A stretch of 43,750 nucleotides of DNA from Verrucomicrobiota bacterium (GCA_014382705.1 JACNJE010000098.1:1-43750), one strand, 5' to 3'; shown: positions 28,763 to 39,462, numbered from the stretch's first letter. Notes: a model not told the origin generated them from the letters alone. Translations and numbers: made by a program.

Positions 28763-29773
28763 ATGAAATCATGGCTGCTCGGCGCTGCATGCGCCGCATT
28801 GGTATTCATTTTGGGTTGCGGTACCGAGTCCGGCGACCCTTCCGGCAGTGGCTTGTCGATCGTGGTCATCCCCAAGGGCACGACGCATGAGTTCTGGAAA
28901 TCGATCCACGCCGGGGCTCGCAAGGCGGAGCAGGAACTCGTGGCCGCCGGCCAGCCGGTGAAGATCATCTGGAAAGGGCCGCTCAAGGAGGACGACCGCG
29001 ACGAGCAGATCAAGGTGGTCGAGAACTTCATCGCCCGCGGCGTGGACGGCATGGTGCTGGCGCCGCTCGACGACAAGGCGCTCATCCGCCCGGTCGAGAC
29101 TGCCGGCAACGCCGGCATCCCGGTGGTGATCATCGACTCCGGGTTGCAGACGGACAATTACGCCAGCTTCGTCGCGACCGACAACTATCTCGGCGGCCGG
29201 ATGGGCGGCGCGCACCTGGGCAAACTGCTCGGCGGCAACGGCAGCGTGTTGCTGCTGCGCTACGCCGTCGGCTCGGCCAGCACGACCAAGCGCGAGAATG
29301 GGTTCCTCGACGAGTTGAAGGAAAACTTCCCCGGGATCAAGGTGCTTTCGTCGGATCAGTACGCCGGGGCGACACGCGACCTGGCCTACACCGCCTCGCA
29401 AAACCTGCTGAGTCGTTACGGCAACGAGGTGAACGGGGTGTTTTGCCCCAACGAGTCGGTCAGCGTCTCGATGACCAAGGCGTTGCGCGACATCGGCAAG
29501 GCGGGGGGCAGGGTGAAAATCATCGGCTTCGACACCAGCGTGCAGTCGTTGCGCGACCTACAGTCCGGCGACGTGCAGGGGTTGGTCGTCCAAAACCCGG
29601 TCAAGATGGGCTACCTCGGCGTGATGACACTGGTCGATCACCTCGGCGGCAAGTCCGTGGCCAAGCGCATCGACACCGGCGTGGCGCTCGTCACCCGCGA
29701 CAATATGGCCCATCCGGACATGCAGGCGCTCCTCGACCCGCCCCTCGAGAAATACCTCGGCACCGGCAACTGA
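28763..29773 (+). CDS. Sugar ABC transporter substrate-binding lipoprotein (RbsB-like)
   Basis: LGCGTESGD lipobox. IVVIPKGTTHEFWKSIHAGARKAEQEL, GVDGMVLAPLDDKALIRPVETAGNAGIPVVIIDSG, GFDTSVQSLRDLQSGDVQGLVVQNPVKMGYLGV. Confidence 0.93.
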   Translation: MKSWLLGAACAALVFILGCGTESGDPSGSGLSIVVIPKGTTHEFWKSIHAGARKAEQELVAAGQPVKIIWKGPLKEDDRDEQIKVVENFIARGVDGMVLAPLDDKALIRPVETAGNAGIPVVIIDSGLQTDNYASFVATDNYLGGRMGGAHLGKLLGGNGSVLLLRYAVGSASTTKRENGFLDELKENFPGIKVLSSDQYAGATRDLAYTASQNLLSRYGNEVNGVFCPNESVSVSMTKALRDIGKAGGRVKIIGFDTSVQSLRDLQSGDVQGLVVQNPVKMGYLGVMTLVDHLGGKSVAKRIDTGVALVTRDNMAHPDMQALLDPPLEKYLGTGN

Positions 29774-29820
29774 CGACGTGACGTTCAACAGTGACGCTGG
29801 CAGAAACATATCGGGACGTT

Positions 29821-29932
29821 CACCCTCATCCGGCCTTCAGCCACCTTCTCCTAGGGGGAGAAGGAACCAACTCTGCCGCGCTTGGCCAAGCTCCCTCTCC
29901 CAGCGGGAGAGGGTTGGGGAGAGGGAGCGCGC
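29821..29932. repeat. Composite intergenic repeat, copy A
   Basis: CACCCTCATCCGGCCTTCAGCCACCTTCTC...GGGGGAGAAGG...GCGCTTGGCCAAG...CTCCCTCTCCCAGCGGGAGAGGG. Shares blocks with 31539-31783. Confidence 0.85.
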
Positions 29933-29983
29933 CACACTCCCAAGGCTGTGTCTCGTAAAACCGTTGTTGATCCCAGCGCGCCA

Positions 29984-31486
29984 ATGCCGCGACTGCACAT
30001 TGACCGGGTGGCCAAGCGCTTCGGGCCGACGGTGGCGCTCGATGGCGTGAGTCTCGAGGTTGCCGCCGGCGAGGTCCACGCGCTCATCGGCGAAAACGGC
30101 GCCGGCAAAAGCACGCTGATGAAGGTGCTCAGCGGCGCGCACCGGCCGGACGCCGGCAGCCTCACGCTCGACGGCCAGCCGTTCGAGCCAAGCGATCCGC
30201 TGCACGCCCGCAACTGCGGCGTTGCGATGATTTACCAGGAACTCACCCTCGCGCCCGATCTTTCCGTGGAGGAAAACATCCTGCTGGGCCGCGAGCCGGC
30301 GGCGCTTGGCTGGATCAAGCGCGGCGAGCGACGCCGCTTGGCCAAGCGGGCACTTGAGGAAATTGGCCAGCCGCAGATGCCGCTCGACGCCCCGGTTCGC
30401 TCACTCACGATCGCTCAGCAGCAGTTGGTCGAGATCGCCCGCGCCCTCGTCGGCGAACCGCGCGTGCTCATCATGGACGAACCAACCAGCAGCCTGACGC
30501 AGATCGATACCGAAAACCTGTTCGGCGTGATTGAGCGAATGAGCCGGCACGGTGTCAGCGTCATTTACATCAGCCATTTTTTGGAGGAATGCCAGCGCGT
30601 GGCCGGCCGCTACACGGTGCTGCGCGACGGCCAAAGCGTCGGCACTGGCGACATGGCTGAGGCGACTCTCGAGCAAATTATCCAGCTCATGGTCGGCCGC
30701 ACCGTCAATGAAATCTATCCGCGTACGAGCCGCACCGCCGGCGAGACGGTGCTGGAGTTGCGCGACGTCGCCGGCTTGGCCAAGCCGAGGTGTGTCGACC
30801 TGGCATTGCGCGCCGGCGAGATCGTCGGCCTGTTCGGCCTGGTCGGCGCGGGGCGGACGGAGACGCTGCGGGCGGTGTTCGGGCTGGATCGCTTGGCCAA
30901 CGGCAGGGTGAGCCTTTTCTCTCGGGAGGCTACCCGCTCGACCCCGGCCAAGCGCTTGGCCAACGGCGTCGGTTTGCTCAGCGAAAACCGAAAGGAAGAG
31001 GGGCTGCTGCTCAACCGCAGCGTTGCGGACAACCTGACGCTGACACGGCTCGATCCGGTGTCACGGCTGGGCCTCGTGAGTGACGCAGCGCAGTCTTCCG
31101 CTGCGGAAAAGTGGATGACCCGGCTCGACGTGAAGGCGTCGACCGCCGCGCAGCCGGTCGGCGAGTTGTCGGGCGGCAACCAGCAGAAAATCGCGCTGGG
31201 CCGATTGCTGCATCACGACGCGCGAATCCTGCTGCTCGATGAGCCGACGCGCGGCATCGACGTCGGCAGCAAGGCGCAGATTTACCGGCTGATGAACGAG
31301 TTGGCCGGGCAGGGCAAGGCGCTGCTTTTCGTCAGCTCGTACCTGCCGGAGTTGCTCGGCGTGTGCGACCGCATCGGCGTGATGTGCCGGGGCGAACTGT
31401 CGGAGGTGCGCCCGGTCACTGACTGGAGCGAACCGGAGATCATCCGCGCCGCCGTGGGCCAAGCGGAGACGGGGGAGGCGGCATGA
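29984..31486 (+). CDS. Sugar ABC transporter ATP-binding protein (duplicated ATPase domains, RbsA/XylG-like)
   Basis: ALIGENGAGKSTLMKVLSGAHRPDAGSLTLDG, LVEIARALVGEPRVLIMDEPTSSLT, second-half LSGGNQQKIALGRLLHHDARILLLDEPTRGIDVGSKAQIYRLM. Confidence 0.96.
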   Translation: MPRLHIDRVAKRFGPTVALDGVSLEVAAGEVHALIGENGAGKSTLMKVLSGAHRPDAGSLTLDGQPFEPSDPLHARNCGVAMIYQELTLAPDLSVEENILLGREPAALGWIKRGERRRLAKRALEEIGQPQMPLDAPVRSLTIAQQQLVEIARALVGEPRVLIMDEPTSSLTQIDTENLFGVIERMSRHGVSVIYISHFLEECQRVAGRYTVLRDGQSVGTGDMAEATLEQIIQLMVGRTVNEIYPRTSRTAGETVLELRDVAGLAKPRCVDLALRAGEIVGLFGLVGAGRTETLRAVFGLDRLANGRVSLFSREATRSTPAKRLANGVGLLSENRKEEGLLLNRSVADNLTLTRLDPVSRLGLVSDAAQSSAAEKWMTRLDVKASTAAQPVGELSGGNQQKIALGRLLHHDARILLLDEPTRGIDVGSKAQIYRLMNELAGQGKALLFVSSYLPELLGVCDRIGVMCRGELSEVRPVTDWSEPEIIRAAVGQAETGEAA

Positions 31487-31538
31487 ATTCGGCTATGAAT
31501 CTTTGCTCGAACTGCGGTCCAGAAAACGTCCGGCACAC

Positions 31539-31783
31539 CACCCTCATCCGGTCTTCGGCCACCTGCTTCCTGAGGGAGAAGGAATGGGGAGCGCACGCGC
31601 TTGGCCAAGAGGCTTGCGGGCGGCGCAGGAGCGTCTTGGAGTGCGCTGCTGTGCAGCGCTTTCTCGCATTCCGAAAAAGGATTACCCAACCCCAAAGCGG
31701 CGCACAGCGCCGCACTCCACGACGCTGGCGCGAATGCTGCCACTCCCTCTCCCAGCGGGAGAGGGGCGGGGAGAGGAGAGCGC
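31539..31783. repeat. Composite intergenic repeat, copy B, with a nested long inverted repeat
   Basis: Same boundary blocks as copy A. Interior imperfect inverted repeat GGAGTGCGCTGCTGTGCAGCGCTTT (31638-31662) / AAAGCGGCGCACAGCGCCGCACTCC (31694-31718). Confidence 0.85.
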
Positions 31784-31794
31784 AATGATATGTC

Positions 31795-32817
31795 ATGAGT
31801 CTCAGCACGCTATTTAATCGTCGGATGAACCGGCTCGGCAGCAGCGAATTTCTCAAGGCGATTAGGCCGTTCGTTGGGCTGTTTGTTGTGCTGTTGCTGT
31901 TCGCGATGGATGCCGAGTTGCGGTCGCTGTTTTTTAAGGGCAGCAACTTCAAGACGATTTTGACGCAGACGGTTATTGTGGCCATCGGTGCGATGGGGAT
32001 GACGCTGGTGATCGTGAGCGGCGGGATCGACCTGAGCGCGGGGTCGGTCGTTGCGTTGTGCAGCGTGGTGACGGCTCGGCTGATCGAGCAGGGCCACGGC
32101 TTTGCGGCGGTGCTTGCGTTGACGGTGCTTACCGGCGGGCTGGCCGGCTTGGCCAACGGCGGCATCATCACGGCGTTTCGGATGATGCCATTCATTGTCA
32201 CGCTGGGCATGATGGGCATCGCGCGCGGCGTTTCCAAGTGGCTCGCCAACAACCAAACCGTCAACCCGGAGCAACCGCTTGAGTCGGTCAATCGGTTGAT
32301 GGATAACAGCCAGTCGCCGCTCACGTTTTTACCGCTGCCGGACGGCGTGTGGCTGGCGCTTGGCCTCGCGGTGGTGATGGCTGTGGTGCTGCGCTCAACC
32401 GTGTTTGGCCGTTACGTGTTCGCCATCGGCTCGAACGAGGACTCTGCGCGGCTGTGCGGCATTCGCGTGAATGTCAACAAAGTGGTGATTTACGCCTTAG
32501 CCGGGGCATTTTTCGGCTTAGCCGGTGTGATGCAGTTTTCGCGGCTGACATTGGGCTCTCCCTCGGTGGCGGTTGGGCTGGAGTTGAAGATCATCGCCGC
32601 AGTGGTCATCGGCGGCGCGAGCTTGAGCGGCGGCGCTGGCAGCATTTCTGGCTCGCTGATCGGCGCGTTCATGATGGCCTGTCTCGAAAACGGTTCGGGC
32701 ATCAAGGCTTGGCCCAACTATATACAGGAAATCATCATCGGCGTCGTGATCATCCTCGCCGTCGCCATGGATAAGGTGGAGCCGATGCTGCAGCGATTAT
32801 TCCAGCGCACGAAGTAA
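31795..32817 (+). CDS. Sugar ABC transporter permease (RbsC-like)
   Basis: [112 protein letters not shown]. Confidence 0.95.
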   Translation: MSLSTLFNRRMNRLGSSEFLKAIRPFVGLFVVLLLFAMDAELRSLFFKGSNFKTILTQTVIVAIGAMGMTLVIVSGGIDLSAGSVVALCSVVTARLIEQGHGFAAVLALTVLTGGLAGLANGGIITAFRMMPFIVTLGMMGIARGVSKWLANNQTVNPEQPLESVNRLMDNSQSPLTFLPLPDGVWLALGLAVVMAVVLRSTVFGRYVFAIGSNEDSARLCGIRVNVNKVVIYALAGAFFGLAGVMQFSRLTLGSPSVAVGLELKIIAAVVIGGASLSGGAGSISGSLIGAFMMACLENGSGIKAWPNYIQEIIIGVVIILAVAMDKVEPMLQRLFQRTK

Positions 32818-32864
32818 CTGTTCGTTTTTTTGTGCCAAACGAGTGAAGTGACAACTCTTGAAAC

Positions 32865-32876
32865 TTGAAATTTCAA
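32865..32876. repeat. AT-rich palindrome TTGAAATTTCAA within an ACTTGAAA repeat block upstream of uvrA
   Basis: Perfect 12-bp palindrome inside CTTGAAACTTGAAATTTCAAACTTGAAACTTCC. Confidence 0.8.
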
Positions 32877-32934
32877 ACTTGAAACTTCCCGCGCTTGGCC
32901 AAGGGCGGGGGGCGGTTTACGATGCGCCCTTTCG

Positions 32935-35853
32935 GTGGCCAAGGGGTTTATAAAAATAGCCGGGGCAAGGGAGCATAATCTCAAGAACCTGACGCTTGAG
33001 ATTCCGCGTGACAAACTGGTGGTGATCACCGGGCCAAGCGGCTCTGGGAAATCGTCGCTGGCGTTCGACACGCTGTTCGCCGAGGGGCAGCGCAAATATG
33101 TCGAGACGCTCTCATCGTACGCGCGGCAGTTTCTCGACCAACTGCAGAAGCCGGACATCGACCACATCGAGGGACTCTCGCCGGCGATCGCCATCGAGCA
33201 GCGTTCCTCCGGTGGCAACCCACGTTCCACCATCGCCACCACGACCGAGATTTACGATTATCTGCGCCTGCTCTTTGCCAACGTTGGCCAAGCGCACTGC
33301 CCGGAGAGCGGCGAGCCGATCTCTCGCCTGAGCACGAGCGACATCATCGAGCAACTGCTCGCCCTGCCGGAGGAGACGCGTGTGATGCTGCTCGCGCCGG
33401 TGGTTGAGCAACAGAAGGGCGAGTTTCGCGACGTGCTGGAAAAACTGGCGCGCGAAGGCTTCGTCCGGGCGCGCATCGACGGCGAGCTGGCGGAGCTGGA
33501 GGCCAACTCCCGTTTCAAGCTCGATCCAAAAAAAGCGCACTCGATCGAGGTCGTGGTCGACCGGCTCGTCATCAGCGACAAGGCGCGCGGCCGCTTGGCC
33601 GACTCGGTCGAGACTTGCCTGAAGTGGGGCGAGGGCAAACTCATTGCGCTGCACCAGACGCCCGATCTCGACCGCTCGCAATGGCGCGAGAGCCGGCTGT
33701 CGAACCGGCTCACCAGCCCGGCCACCGGCAAGAGCTACGAGCCGATGACGCCGAGGCATTTTTCGTTCAACTCGCCGTACGGCGCCTGCCCGGCCTGCTC
33801 CGGGCTTGGCCAGCGGCCGGTGTTCGACGAGGGACTGATGGTCGGCGACCCGGAAAAGTCGCTCGAACAGGGCGTCATTCTGCCGTGGACGAAGGGCGGC
33901 GCGCGGATGGTCGCCCACTACAATGGGCTGCTGAAAAATCTGGCACGGCATTATGGCGCTGACTTGGCCAAGCCGTATCGCCGCTTGGCCAAGCGCTTCA
34001 AGGAGGTGCTGTTCCACGGCTCGGGCGACGAGGTGATCGAGTTTCAATTTACGCGCAGCGGCAAGCAAACGACAACGGCCAAGCCGTTCGACGGTATCCT
34101 GGCCAACCTCACCCGGCTGTACGACGAGACAAGCAGCGAGACGACGCGGCGGCGGCTCCGGGCGTTCATGAGCCCGCAGCGGTGCGAGACGTGCGGGGGC
34201 CAGCGGCTCCGCGAAGTGGTGCTGGCCGTGACGCTGCGCAGCGCGAACCAAGCCGGGGGCGAGCGGCGCTTCGGCGGCTTGTCGATCATGGACGTCTGCC
34301 AACTGTCGATCGACGAGGCGGTGCGTTTTTTTGGAGGGCTGGAACTGGACGAGCTGGGCACAAAAATCGCTGCCGACGTGGTGCGCGAGATCACTTCGCG
34401 GCTCGGTTTTTTGCGGGACGTCGGGCTGGGCTACCTGACACTCAACCGCACGAGCGGCACGCTCAGCGGCGGCGAGGCGCAGCGCATCCGCCTGGCCACG
34501 CAAATCGGCGCGGGGCTGGTGGGCGTGCTGTACATCCTCGACGAGCCGAGCATTGGCCTGCACGCGCGCGACAACGAGCAGTTGCTCGCCACACTCGAGG
34601 GCCTGCGCGACTTGGGCAACACGGTGCTGGTGGTCGAGCACGACGAGGAGACGATCCGCCGGGCCGATCATGTCATCGACATGGGGCCGGGCGCCGGCCT
34701 GCACGGCGGCGAGGTGGTGGCGGCTGGGCCGCTGGACCGGGTGCTTGCCCACAAGCAATCGCTGACGTCGAAATATCTGTGCGGCGACTACAAGATCGAA
34801 GTGCCGGCCCGGCGCGTCGGCCCGAATGTCGTTCGCGGTTTTCTCGAGGTCATCGGCGCGTCAGAGAATAATTTACGCGATGTCCATTTGAAAATCCCGC
34901 TGGGGACGTTCACCTGCGTGACCGGCGTCAGCGGCTCGGGCAAAAGCACGCTGATCGACGATGTGCTGCGGCGGGCGTTGTTCCGCAAGTTTTACAACTC
35001 GAAGGACAGGCCCGGCGCGTTCAAGGCGCTGCGCGGGGAGGAGGCGCTGGGCCGGGTGATTGTCGTCGACCAGTCGCCGATCGGCCGCACGCCGCGCAGC
35101 AACCCGGCGACGTACACCGGCATCTTCAACCAGATCCGCGACCTGTTCGCCGGATTGCCGGCGTCGAAGATTCGCGGCTACGGCGCGAGCCGGTTCAGCT
35201 TCAACGTCAAGGGGGGCCGGTGCGAGAAATGCCAGGGCGGCGGCGTGCTGAAGATCGAGATGAATTTCCTGCCGCCGGTGTACGTGGCGTGCGAGTCGTG
35301 CAGCGGCCGGCGTTACAACCGCGAAACACTCGAGATCCATTACAAGGGCCGCAACATCGCCGACGTGCTCGACATGACCGTCGACGAGGCGATGACGTTC
35401 TTTCGCGCGTTTCCCAAGATTTGCGACCCGTGCGCGACCCTCTCCGACGTGGGCCTCGGCTACCTCAAGCTGGGCCAGCAGGGCACGACGCTGAGCGGCG
35501 GCGAGGCCCAGCGCGTGAAGCTGGCCACCGAACTGACCAAGCAGTCGCGCGACCACGCGCTGTTCATCCTCGACGAGCCGACGACCGGGCTGCACTTCCA
35601 CGACGTCGCCCGGCTGCTCGACGTGCTGACCCGGCTGCGCGACGCGAACAACACGCTGGTGGTTATCGAGCACAACATGGACGTCATCAAGTCGGCCGAT
35701 TGGGTGATTGATTTGGGGCCGGAAGGGGGCGACCATGGCGGCCGGATCGTGGCGGAGGGACCGCCCGAGCGGATCGCCGCCGCGCCCGGCAGCCACACCG
35801 GCCGTTTTCTCGCCGGGGCGCTTGGCATGGATCATTTGATGAAGAAACCGTGA
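32935..35853 (+). CDS. uvrA: Excinuclease ABC subunit A
   Basis: [116 protein letters not shown] start. Confidence 0.98.
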   Translation: MAKGFIKIAGAREHNLKNLTLEIPRDKLVVITGPSGSGKSSLAFDTLFAEGQRKYVETLSSYARQFLDQLQKPDIDHIEGLSPAIAIEQRSSGGNPRSTIATTTEIYDYLRLLFANVGQAHCPESGEPISRLSTSDIIEQLLALPEETRVMLLAPVVEQQKGEFRDVLEKLAREGFVRARIDGELAELEANSRFKLDPKKAHSIEVVVDRLVISDKARGRLADSVETCLKWGEGKLIALHQTPDLDRSQWRESRLSNRLTSPATGKSYEPMTPRHFSFNSPYGACPACSGLGQRPVFDEGLMVGDPEKSLEQGVILPWTKGGARMVAHYNGLLKNLARHYGADLAKPYRRLAKRFKEVLFHGSGDEVIEFQFTRSGKQTTTAKPFDGILANLTRLYDETSSETTRRRLRAFMSPQRCETCGGQRLREVVLAVTLRSANQAGGERRFGGLSIMDVCQLSIDEAVRFFGGLELDELGTKIAADVVREITSRLGFLRDVGLGYLTLNRTSGTLSGGEAQRIRLATQIGAGLVGVLYILDEPSIGLHARDNEQLLATLEGLRDLGNTVLVVEHDEETIRRADHVIDMGPGAGLHGGEVVAAGPLDRVLAHKQSLTSKYLCGDYKIEVPARRVGPNVVRGFLEVIGASENNLRDVHLKIPLGTFTCVTGVSGSGKSTLIDDVLRRALFRKFYNSKDRPGAFKALRGEEALGRVIVVDQSPIGRTPRSNPATYTGIFNQIRDLFAGLPASKIRGYGASRFSFNVKGGRCEKCQGGGVLKIEMNFLPPVYVACESCSGRRYNRETLEIHYKGRNIADVLDMTVDEAMTFFRAFPKICDPCATLSDVGLGYLKLGQQGTTLSGGEAQRVKLATELTKQSRDHALFILDEPTTGLHFHDVARLLDVLTRLRDANNTLVVIEHNMDVIKSADWVIDLGPEGGDHGGRIVAEGPPERIAAAPGSHTGRFLAGALGMDHLMKKP

Positions 35854-38525
35854 GCCGAATGGCGCTGATAAAATGGAACTGGGTTTTTGCGCTGGCGCTG
35901 GCCGTGCCGGCGGCGCTTGGCCAAGCGGTCGATCCGAAGGACCAAGCCCGGGCCAAGCTGGCGTTCGACGTGGCCAAGCGATACTTCCGGGACGGCATGT
36001 TTGCCACGGCGGTCGGGCGACTGGACGCCTTTGGCAAGGCGCATCCCGGCTCGATGCATCTTGCCGAGGCGGTGCTGCTGGAGGGGCAGGCCCGGTTTCA
36101 GCTTGGCCAATTCGAGGCGGTGGCAACGGATCTGTCGGCTGGGCTGTCCGGGGCCGGGGCGTGGACGGATCGTTACCTGTTCTGGATCGGCGAGGCGCAG
36201 TTCGCGCTGGGCCGATTCGGGGAGGCGGCGGCCCGTTACGGCCAGTTGATCGAAAAACATCCGGGGTCGGAGCGGGCCTTGACGGCGGCGCTTGGCCAAG
36301 CGCAGTCACTCCACAAGCTGGGTAGTTTGAAGGCGTGCATCGCCGCGCTCGAGCCGGCGGACGGGCCGTTCCAGCGCGCGGCCAGCGCGCGGCCGGGCGA
36401 TCCGTTAATCGTCGACGGACGGCTGCTGCTGGCCAATGCCTACTTCGAGCTGGGCGAACTGGGGGCGGCACGGCTGCTCCTCGAGAATCTGCCCGGCACC
36501 GGCCTGTCGCCGGAGCGGTTCTGGCAGAAGCACCACATGCTGGCCTCGGTGTACCTTGGCGAAGCCACCCTGAACCGCGCGTTGAGCAGCGCGACCAACC
36601 TGGTGCAACTGGCCAAGGGCATCGCCAACCCGGTGTATGCTGCGAGGTCGGTCGATTTTCACGGCGACGTCCTGCGGCGCATGAGCCAGCCAGACGATGC
36701 CGTCGTCCTGTACGAGCGGAATCTAGCCACCAACGTCCCGCCCGACTGGCGCCGGTCGGCGCTGTTGAAAATTGTCGATCTTTACGTCGAGGAAAACCGG
36801 CTGACCAACGCGGTGCAGCGGTTGCAGCGCCTATTCATCCGTCACCCCGGCGATCCGGCGACCGGGCTGGCGCACCTCACGCTGGGCGAGCTGCGGCTGC
36901 GCCAGTTTTACGGGTTGCCGGACGCGAGCCGCCTCCAGTCCACCAACCTGCTCAGCGAGGCGCTGGGCCATTTTGACGTCATCCTGCAGGGCGGCACCGA
37001 GCCGGATCTGATGGGCAAATCGTGGCTCGGGCGCGGCTGGGCGCTTTGGGAATGGGGCCGCCTTTCCGGCAAGGGATTTCAGTTGAGCCTCGCGCAGCAG
37101 GCCTACTCGAACGCCGTCAACCGGCTGCCGCGGTCGCGGGAACAGGCGATCGCGCAGTTCAAGGTGGCCGACTGCCTGTTCCACCAGGCGGATCATGCCG
37201 AGGCGGCTACCAAGTATTGGGCGGCAATCGGCATCGCCACCAACACGGTCGGGTTCAATAACCAACTCGTGGACCAGGCGCTGTACCAGATCGTGCGCAG
37301 CGGTGTCGAGCAGCAGGACTTGCCCAGCGCCAGCCGGGCCGTGGGCCACCTCATCGACTGGTTCCCGGACAGATTTTACAGCGACCGCGCCCTGCTGATC
37401 TACGGGCAGGCACTCAACCGGGAGGGCAGGGCGTCCGAGTCGCGCACCGTGCTGGCCTCATTCGCCAAGATGTTCCCCAACTCCACCCTGTTGCCCGAGG
37501 CGCAATTGGCGGTCGCCCGGACGCACGTGATGGATGGCAGCTGGGTGTCGTCGATCCTCGAGTACGACCGCTGGGTGACCAACTATTCGGCGCACCCGGC
37601 GCTGCCGCAGGCGGAGTTCGACCGCGCCTGGCTGAACCACCAGGCTGGCAACCCGGCGCGCGCCTTCCAGCTGTTCACCAATTACGTGGTGCGTTTCCCG
37701 ACACACCCGCTCGCGCCGGTGGCGCAAAGATGGATCGCCGACCGCCAGTTTCAGTCCGGCAAATTCGCCGAGGCCGAGCACGGCTACCGCCGCCTGTTCG
37801 AGAACACCAACCTGCTGGCCAACGCCCGCGCCATGGAGTGGGAGGCGCGGCTCAGTGCCGGGCGCGCCGCCTTTTTTCGGCAGGAACACGCCGCCGCCGA
37901 GCGGCTATTGGCCTCGGTGGTCAATGCCACCAACGCGCCCGCCGCCGACCAGGCGCGTGCGGAGTTTTACCTGGGCGACGTGGCCGCCGACCAGACCGCA
38001 CGCACCCCCACCAACCTGCTCGACGCGCTGCCGCATTATCAGCGCGTAGCGAACGAGTTCACCGGCAGCCCGCTGCATTCCTTGGCATGGGGCCGCGTCG
38101 GCGATTGCCATCTGCAGTTGACCAACCTCGTCACGGCGGCCGAGGCGTACCGGGTCGTGGTTGGGCAGTTGGGCACCGACGTGGCCACACGCAGCCAGGC
38201 CGGCCTCGGGCTGGCACGCGTGCTTGATGAGCAGGCCAAGGCTGCCGCCGACACGGCGGAGCGCGATAAACTGCTGCAACAGTCCCTCGACCAATGCATG
38301 AACATTGTCTTTGGCGGCAACCTCCGCTCCGCCAGCGAGAAGATGGATCCGTTTTGGGTGAAGGAGGCCGGCCTGATGGCCGGGCGCTTGGCCAAGCGGC
38401 TCGGGCGCGCGGAGGAGGAACGCAACGTTTACTCGCGCCTGGCCAGCGAGCTGCCCGGCATGCCGCTTTGGAAGGCCAAGCTCGACGCCCTCGAGGCCAA
38501 GCCGGGTGCGCCCGAGAACCGGTGA
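35850..38525 (+). CDS. Large secreted TPR-repeat protein
   Basis: 891-aa ORF. Signal-like WVFALALAVPAALGQA and multiple TPR-like units (AKRYFRDGMFATAVGRLDAFGKAHPGS; AARYGQLIEKHPGSERALTAALGQAQSL). ATGA-type overlap with uvrA. Confidence 0.8.
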   Translation: MSRMALIKWNWVFALALAVPAALGQAVDPKDQARAKLAFDVAKRYFRDGMFATAVGRLDAFGKAHPGSMHLAEAVLLEGQARFQLGQFEAVATDLSAGLSGAGAWTDRYLFWIGEAQFALGRFGEAAARYGQLIEKHPGSERALTAALGQAQSLHKLGSLKACIAALEPADGPFQRAASARPGDPLIVDGRLLLANAYFELGELGAARLLLENLPGTGLSPERFWQKHHMLASVYLGEATLNRALSSATNLVQLAKGIANPVYAARSVDFHGDVLRRMSQPDDAVVLYERNLATNVPPDWRRSALLKIVDLYVEENRLTNAVQRLQRLFIRHPGDPATGLAHLTLGELRLRQFYGLPDASRLQSTNLLSEALGHFDVILQGGTEPDLMGKSWLGRGWALWEWGRLSGKGFQLSLAQQAYSNAVNRLPRSREQAIAQFKVADCLFHQADHAEAATKYWAAIGIATNTVGFNNQLVDQALYQIVRSGVEQQDLPSASRAVGHLIDWFPDRFYSDRALLIYGQALNREGRASESRTVLASFAKMFPNSTLLPEAQLAVARTHVMDGSWVSSILEYDRWVTNYSAHPALPQAEFDRAWLNHQAGNPARAFQLFTNYVVRFPTHPLAPVAQRWIADRQFQSGKFAEAEHGYRRLFENTNLLANARAMEWEARLSAGRAAFFRQEHAAAERLLASVVNATNAPAADQARAEFYLGDVAADQTARTPTNLLDALPHYQRVANEFTGSPLHSLAWGRVGDCHLQLTNLVTAAEAYRVVVGQLGTDVATRSQAGLGLARVLDEQAKAAADTAERDKLLQQSLDQCMNIVFGGNLRSASEKMDPFWVKEAGLMAGRLAKRLGRAEEERNVYSRLASELPGMPLWKAKLDALEAKPGAPENR

Positions 38526-39412
38526 TGCTGGGCCTGACCGACTTGGCGGCCATCGCCGCGGAACACGCCGCCGACCTTGAGGCCGAGGTACGCCCGTTCG
38601 ACATCGCCGGGCGGATCAACGTTCCCTCCGCCCAACCGGCGATCATGGGGGTGATCAACCTGTCGGCTGATTCGTGGTACCGCGAAAGCATCCGCACCAC
38701 CGTCGAGTCGGCCGTCGAGCGAGGCCTCGAGCTGCGCGAGCAGGGGGCCGACATCATCGACATCGGCGCGGAATCGACGCTTGGCCAAGCGCAGCGGGTC
38801 GCCGCCGCCGAGCAGCAGCAACAGCTCCTGCCGGTGGTCGAGCAACTCACCGCCGGGGGCGTCACTGTCTCCGCCGAGACGTACAACGCCGACGTGGCCA
38901 AGGCCTGTCTCGAGGCCGGGGCCAAGGTGCTGAACCTCACCGGCACCGCCGACAGCGAGGCCATTTATCGGCTCGCCGCCGAACACGATGCCGCGGTGAT
39001 CATCTGCTACGTCGCCGGAGACCATGTCCGCGACGTCGGTGACATCCCGCTCGACGACGATCCCATCCCGCGCATGGCCGACTACTTCGCGCGCGAGATC
39101 GAGACCGCTGCACGGTGCGGCTTGGCCAACGGCTTCGTCGATCCGGGGCTGGGCTTTTACTACCGCAACCTGCGGGACAGCTCGGTGCGGATACGCCACC
39201 AGATGAAAACCTTCCTGAACGCCTTCCGCCTTCGCACACTGGGCTGGCCGGTCTGCAACGCCCTGCCACACGCCGTCGAATGCTTTGGAGAGGAGGTGCG
39301 CTGCGCCGAGCCGTTTTTCTCCGTGCTCGCCGCGCTCGGCAAAACCGACCTGTTCCGCACACACGAGGTCCCCCGCATCCGCGCCGTGCTCCAGACGCTT
39401 GGCACTTACTGA
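38525..39412 (+). CDS. Dihydropteroate synthase-like protein (divergent)
   Basis: AIMGVINLSADSWYRESIRTTVESAVERGLELREQGADIIDIGAEST resembles the DHPS N-terminal signature. Later VNPG-like FVDPGLGF. Confidence 0.72.
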   Translation: MLGLTDLAAIAAEHAADLEAEVRPFDIAGRINVPSAQPAIMGVINLSADSWYRESIRTTVESAVERGLELREQGADIIDIGAESTLGQAQRVAAAEQQQQLLPVVEQLTAGGVTVSAETYNADVAKACLEAGAKVLNLTGTADSEAIYRLAAEHDAAVIICYVAGDHVRDVGDIPLDDDPIPRMADYFAREIETAARCGLANGFVDPGLGFYYRNLRDSSVRIRHQMKTFLNAFRLRTLGWPVCNALPHAVECFGEEVRCAEPFFSVLAALGKTDLFRTHEVPRIRAVLQTLGTY

Positions 39413-39462
39413 GCCGGGGGCAAGCGGCCAAAGCTCTAGAATCCCCACCCTGAAAATCATGT

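Noticed and set aside
29821-31783. Transposon flanked by repeats around the ABC ATPase gene
   Set aside because: The flanking repeats are non-coding, diverged and of unequal length, there is no transposase, and the enclosed gene belongs functionally with its neighbours.
33112-34758. 548-aa ORF on the - strand
   Set aside because: Antisense shadow of uvrA with no recognisable domain.
34873-36471. 532-aa ORF on the - strand
   Set aside because: Antisense to uvrA and the TPR gene. Composition is Pro/Arg/Ala-biased, as expected for a GC-rich shadow frame.
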